Part shown: positions 28,079-30,201 of the stretch, piece after piece
Layout: each line of letters begins with the position of its first letter
How positions within the stretch are numbered: the stretch's first letter is position 1
Made by a program: the position numbers and the translations under genes
The notes under the pieces: model-generated
Seen by the model: the letters and a program-made list of their open reading frames with translations, nothing else
Told to the model about the DNA's origin: nothing
The model's database searches: none
Assembly (NCBI GenBank): GCA_037447655.1
Contig: JBBHKE010000353.1
Location: 1 to 30,201 of the forward strand
Direction of reading: 5' to 3'
From: Zygnema cylindricum
Taxonomy: Eukaryota > Streptophyta > Zygnematophyceae > Zygnematales > Zygnemataceae
DNA length: 30,201 nt

Positions 28079-28300
28079 TAACACCGTGTGGCGTGTATCA
28101 CTATGGTGTTAATGTTTTTTTTTTGTCACTCAAAACATCTTTTTTTTGTATACATTTGTCAAATTATCGCATGGAGACAGCTGATCGAGAGGTGAGAATC
28201 TTGGCTTTTAAATGGAAACCGTCAAATTTATAATCCGACTAGCGTGTACGGAGAAAAAATGTTTTAAGTGGCAACAATAACATTAACACTAATAGGTGTA
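28079..28300 (+). mobile_element. MITE, TACACCG family F, copy 1
   Basis: 222 bp. The left end TAACACCGTGTGGCG and right end CACTAATAGGTGTA are decayed terminal repeats. The right half matches 29643-29865 closely: GAGGTGAGAATCTTG, then GTGTACGGAGAAAA and ATGTTTTAAGTGGC. Non-coding. Confidence 0.68.
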
Positions 28301-28619
28301 ATGTACTTCTGAACCGAGCAATTTTCGCGCTACGAAAAAATGGTGAGAGCGGTGAGAGAGATGTCGTGCACGCGTCCACGTCGCCCCCTTTCATTTCTTT
28401 TTACGACGCGCCTCGCGGACGTCGTGTGTATAAATACGTTTACAATTTTTTTCTCATTTTAGTTTTTTTTTAAACACAACCACTAAAAAACCCTAAACAA
28501 AAATGAAAAATGTAAGGTACCCGGGCAGTATCTTGCAAATGGTGAGAGTAACGCTGTTTTTAAGTGTAAAATATGACTCTCACCTATCTCACCAACCGGG
28601 CCAACTCGTAAGAAGCATA
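28301..28619 (+). promoter_or_regulatory. Promoter-like island between MITEs (speculative)
   Basis: Has TATAAATA (28429-28436), a telo-box-like AAACCCTAA (28488-28496) and an ATG (28503-28505) in an A-rich setting, soon followed by a donor-like GTAAGG (28512-28517). Telo-boxes mark many plant translation-related promoters. GGTGAGAG words occur near 28342, 28351 and 28541, the last forming a 9-bp inverted repeat with ACTCTCACC (28575-28583). No downstream exon was identified and the Harbinger-like element begins at 28620, so a gene is unproven. Confidence 0.3.
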
Positions 28620-29424
28620 GGGTATGTCCCCATGTACTCGTAACTTAGCGAACTTACTTTGTATTTTCGCACGGATTCGCCAGACTCGGTTTTCAAGTGT
28701 CCCTATGCGTAAGAACGTAATTGTAACTTACGTTTGTGACAATTGTATACATTGACAATACCTGTGACGGTTGCCAACATCTACAATTTGTGTCGTCTCA
28801 CATTATTTTTTGGAACTGGTTGTGACGTCGCATGTCTTACTGTGACATTGTAGACGTACCGCATTCTAGCCTGTGCACTTTCACGGTTGTAAAAGATGTC
28901 GCTTTGCCTTCGCGTCGACGAAAAAAAAATAATGAAATGCACGACGGTCGACGTGAAATGGCATCGAAATATTGAGCCCTTGCAAAATAAAATCCGTACT
29001 CAAAGAAAACAGACAAAATTAAACAAATTGTGTACTTTTCTTCGTCGTATTGAGCGTAAACGAACAAAACATAACGAAACTCTGTACTTTCCTTTGTCCT
29101 TGGAAATAGTATGAAAATTTTCGAAAATTAATGCACGTGCGAATATATTTTCCTGTTTATTTATCAAAAATACCTAGTTATAAAACAAATCGCGCATGTG
29201 TTTTAAACATATGTTTGAAGATGAGGTATTTTGTCGTGGAAGTTGGTCGAAAAACACAATACGGCAAATTTTAGTGCATCCTAGGGTCGAGGATGACGCA
29301 AATTGTACTCTACGGATTTGCGATTCCTTCGTACGGTTGCAACTTAGGCAGTACGGCGCTAAGTTTTATATGAAAACGACAGAAAAAACCCTTGCTTTTG
29401 CACATGGGTCATGGGGACATACCC
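28620..29424 (+). mobile_element. Harbinger-like non-autonomous element, family D
   Basis: 805 bp with perfect 15-bp terminal repeats GGGTATGTCCCCATG / CATGGGGACATACCC. Flanking triplets are ATA and GTA, a possible decayed 3-bp duplication. It shares with 19884-20835 the subterminal block near the right end (GACAGAAAAAACCCTTGCTT versus GACGGAAAAAAACCCTTACT) and TGTGACATTGTAGA words. Inner open frames are 90 codons or less and not a known transposase. Confidence 0.82.
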
Positions 29425-29642
29425 GTAGTCCGTTGCGGCAACACTATGGGAAAATGTGCCCAAATTAGTGGGCTTACATGGTGATTAGTACAAAAGTTTT
29501 GTCGGCTTTAGGTCACTTCACCCAAAATAGCGTCAGAAGTCGAAACCCTAATAGTTTTCCTTCGTTAACAAATTTCTCTACACTAACAGCCATTCACGGA
29601 GCACCACAGGGAAGCGTGGCGACTTACCGATCTCGCAAAAAC

Positions 29643-29865
29643 TACAACCGTGTATCGCAATTAGCGTTGATATTATTTTCGCCACAAAAGGAAATCTTTG
29701 ATCCGTACACATATGTCCGATTTTCAGATGGAGAGCGCCAATTTAGAGGTGAGAATCTTGCCTTTTAATCGCAACCTTCAGATCCATGATCAGACAATTG
29801 TGTACGGAGAAAAGATGTTTTAAGTGGCGGAAAAAATGTGAACGCTAATAGCGATACACGGTGTA
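29643..29865 (+). mobile_element. MITE, TACACCG family F, copy 2
   Basis: 223 bp, left TACAACCGTGTATCGC, right GCGATACACGGTGTA; TTAGCG motifs next to both ends. Non-coding. It shares its right half with 28079-28300. Confidence 0.78.
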
Positions 29866-30170
29866 GTATGAGAAAGAGAAAATGGAGGCCACGTAGGACA
29901 GAATGAAATTGTTGAAACCAATGGAGATCGTGTGATATCGAACAGGATCGACACAGAGTCTAGCCGAATCTCGAATTGGAGCATATTATTCCGCAAAAAT
30001 AAAATACGAAACACCACACTGAGAATAACCGTACGAAATACCACACTCCTTACGTGGCGATCGATTTCAAGATCGAAATACTGGAAGTACAATAGCACGG
30101 TTTACACTCGAACCTACGCGGTCCCACTCAAAATAAGAAACGTACGGAAACCGTGCAGTTTCACTGCCAG
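29866..30170. other. Non-coding spacer
   Basis: About 300 bases between two F-type termini, with no gene. It has several CGTACG words, and ATACGAAACACCACACT is followed 30 bases on by the similar GTACGAAATACCACACT (about 30004-30048). Confidence 0.4.
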
Positions 30171-30201
30171 TACACCGTGTATCGCTATTAGGGTTAATAT
30201 T
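30171..30201 (+). mobile_element. MITE, TACACCG family F, start of copy 3 (cut by window end)
   Basis: TACACCGTGTATCGCTATTA matches the F terminus; the rest is outside the window. Confidence 0.6.

Noticed and set aside
28488-28496. Telomeric repeat remnant
   Set aside because: Only one AAACCCTAA is present, with no tandem array.
29196-29468. 90-codon frame in the 28620-29424 element as a transposase fragment
   Set aside because: I see no DDE, HTH or zinc motif, and it runs past the terminal inverted repeat.

Overview
The window is about 30 kb of eukaryotic nuclear DNA made almost wholly of transposable elements. I see no bacterial-style operon, no rRNA gene and no convincing host protein-coding gene. 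Three related Ty1/copia LTR retrotransposons fill most of 7.0-26.6 kb. Each has two LTRs, a perfect 5-bp target-site duplication, a primer binding site, a polypurine tract and the Gag-PR-INT-RT-RNaseH order. All three are decayed. The primer site (GGTTATGGGCCCACC) matches, as I remember the sequence, the anticodon arm of a plant-type initiator tRNA-Met. This, the LTR structure and the MITE-rich surroundings suggest a plant or other plant-lineage (possibly algal or bryophyte) genome; the species cannot be told.

Layout. 1-7.07 kb: a pyrimidine microsatellite, then non-coding DNA carrying two TACACCG-type MITEs (1539-1751, 1913-2126), a hAT-like MITE (2404-2708), partial elements at 4115-4510, a 25-bp minisatellite (4548-4657), a row of related element ends (6123-6290) and a 753-bp terminal-inverted-repeat element (6294-7046). 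7075-13307: copia element 1 (+ strand, TSD AGAAC). 13379-19764: copia element 2 (- strand, TSD TTAAT). 19884-20835: a Harbinger-like non-autonomous element with TSD TTA. 20946-26673: a foldback element of about 480 bp, split by copia element 3 (21352-26597, - strand, TSD GTGTG). 26.8-30.2 kb: a second hAT-like MITE nested in another MITE, a partial element, two short F-type MITEs plus the start of a third, a second complete Harbinger-like element (28620-29424), and between them a short promoter-like island (about 28.43-28.52 kb).

How the parts relate. The three copia elements belong to one lineage but have different LTRs (about 0.9, 1.04 and 1.05-1.07 kb). All share an unusual design: (i) the gag start codon lies in the LTR, 20-21 bp before its end, so the ribosome would read through the primer site; (ii) the primer site matches an internal (anticodon-loop) stretch of initiator tRNA instead of its 3' CCA end, as in Drosophila copia and yeast Ty5; (iii) a set of four small hairpins is kept in the leader with compensating base changes; (iv) each LTR carries, antisense to the element, a tRNA-like A box / B box / T-run. 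The last of these is the best candidate for something undescribed. LTR pairs of elements 1 and 2 differ by roughly 5-7% in stretches counted by eye, so these are old insertions. Every copy has in-frame stops and frameshifts and none looks autonomous.
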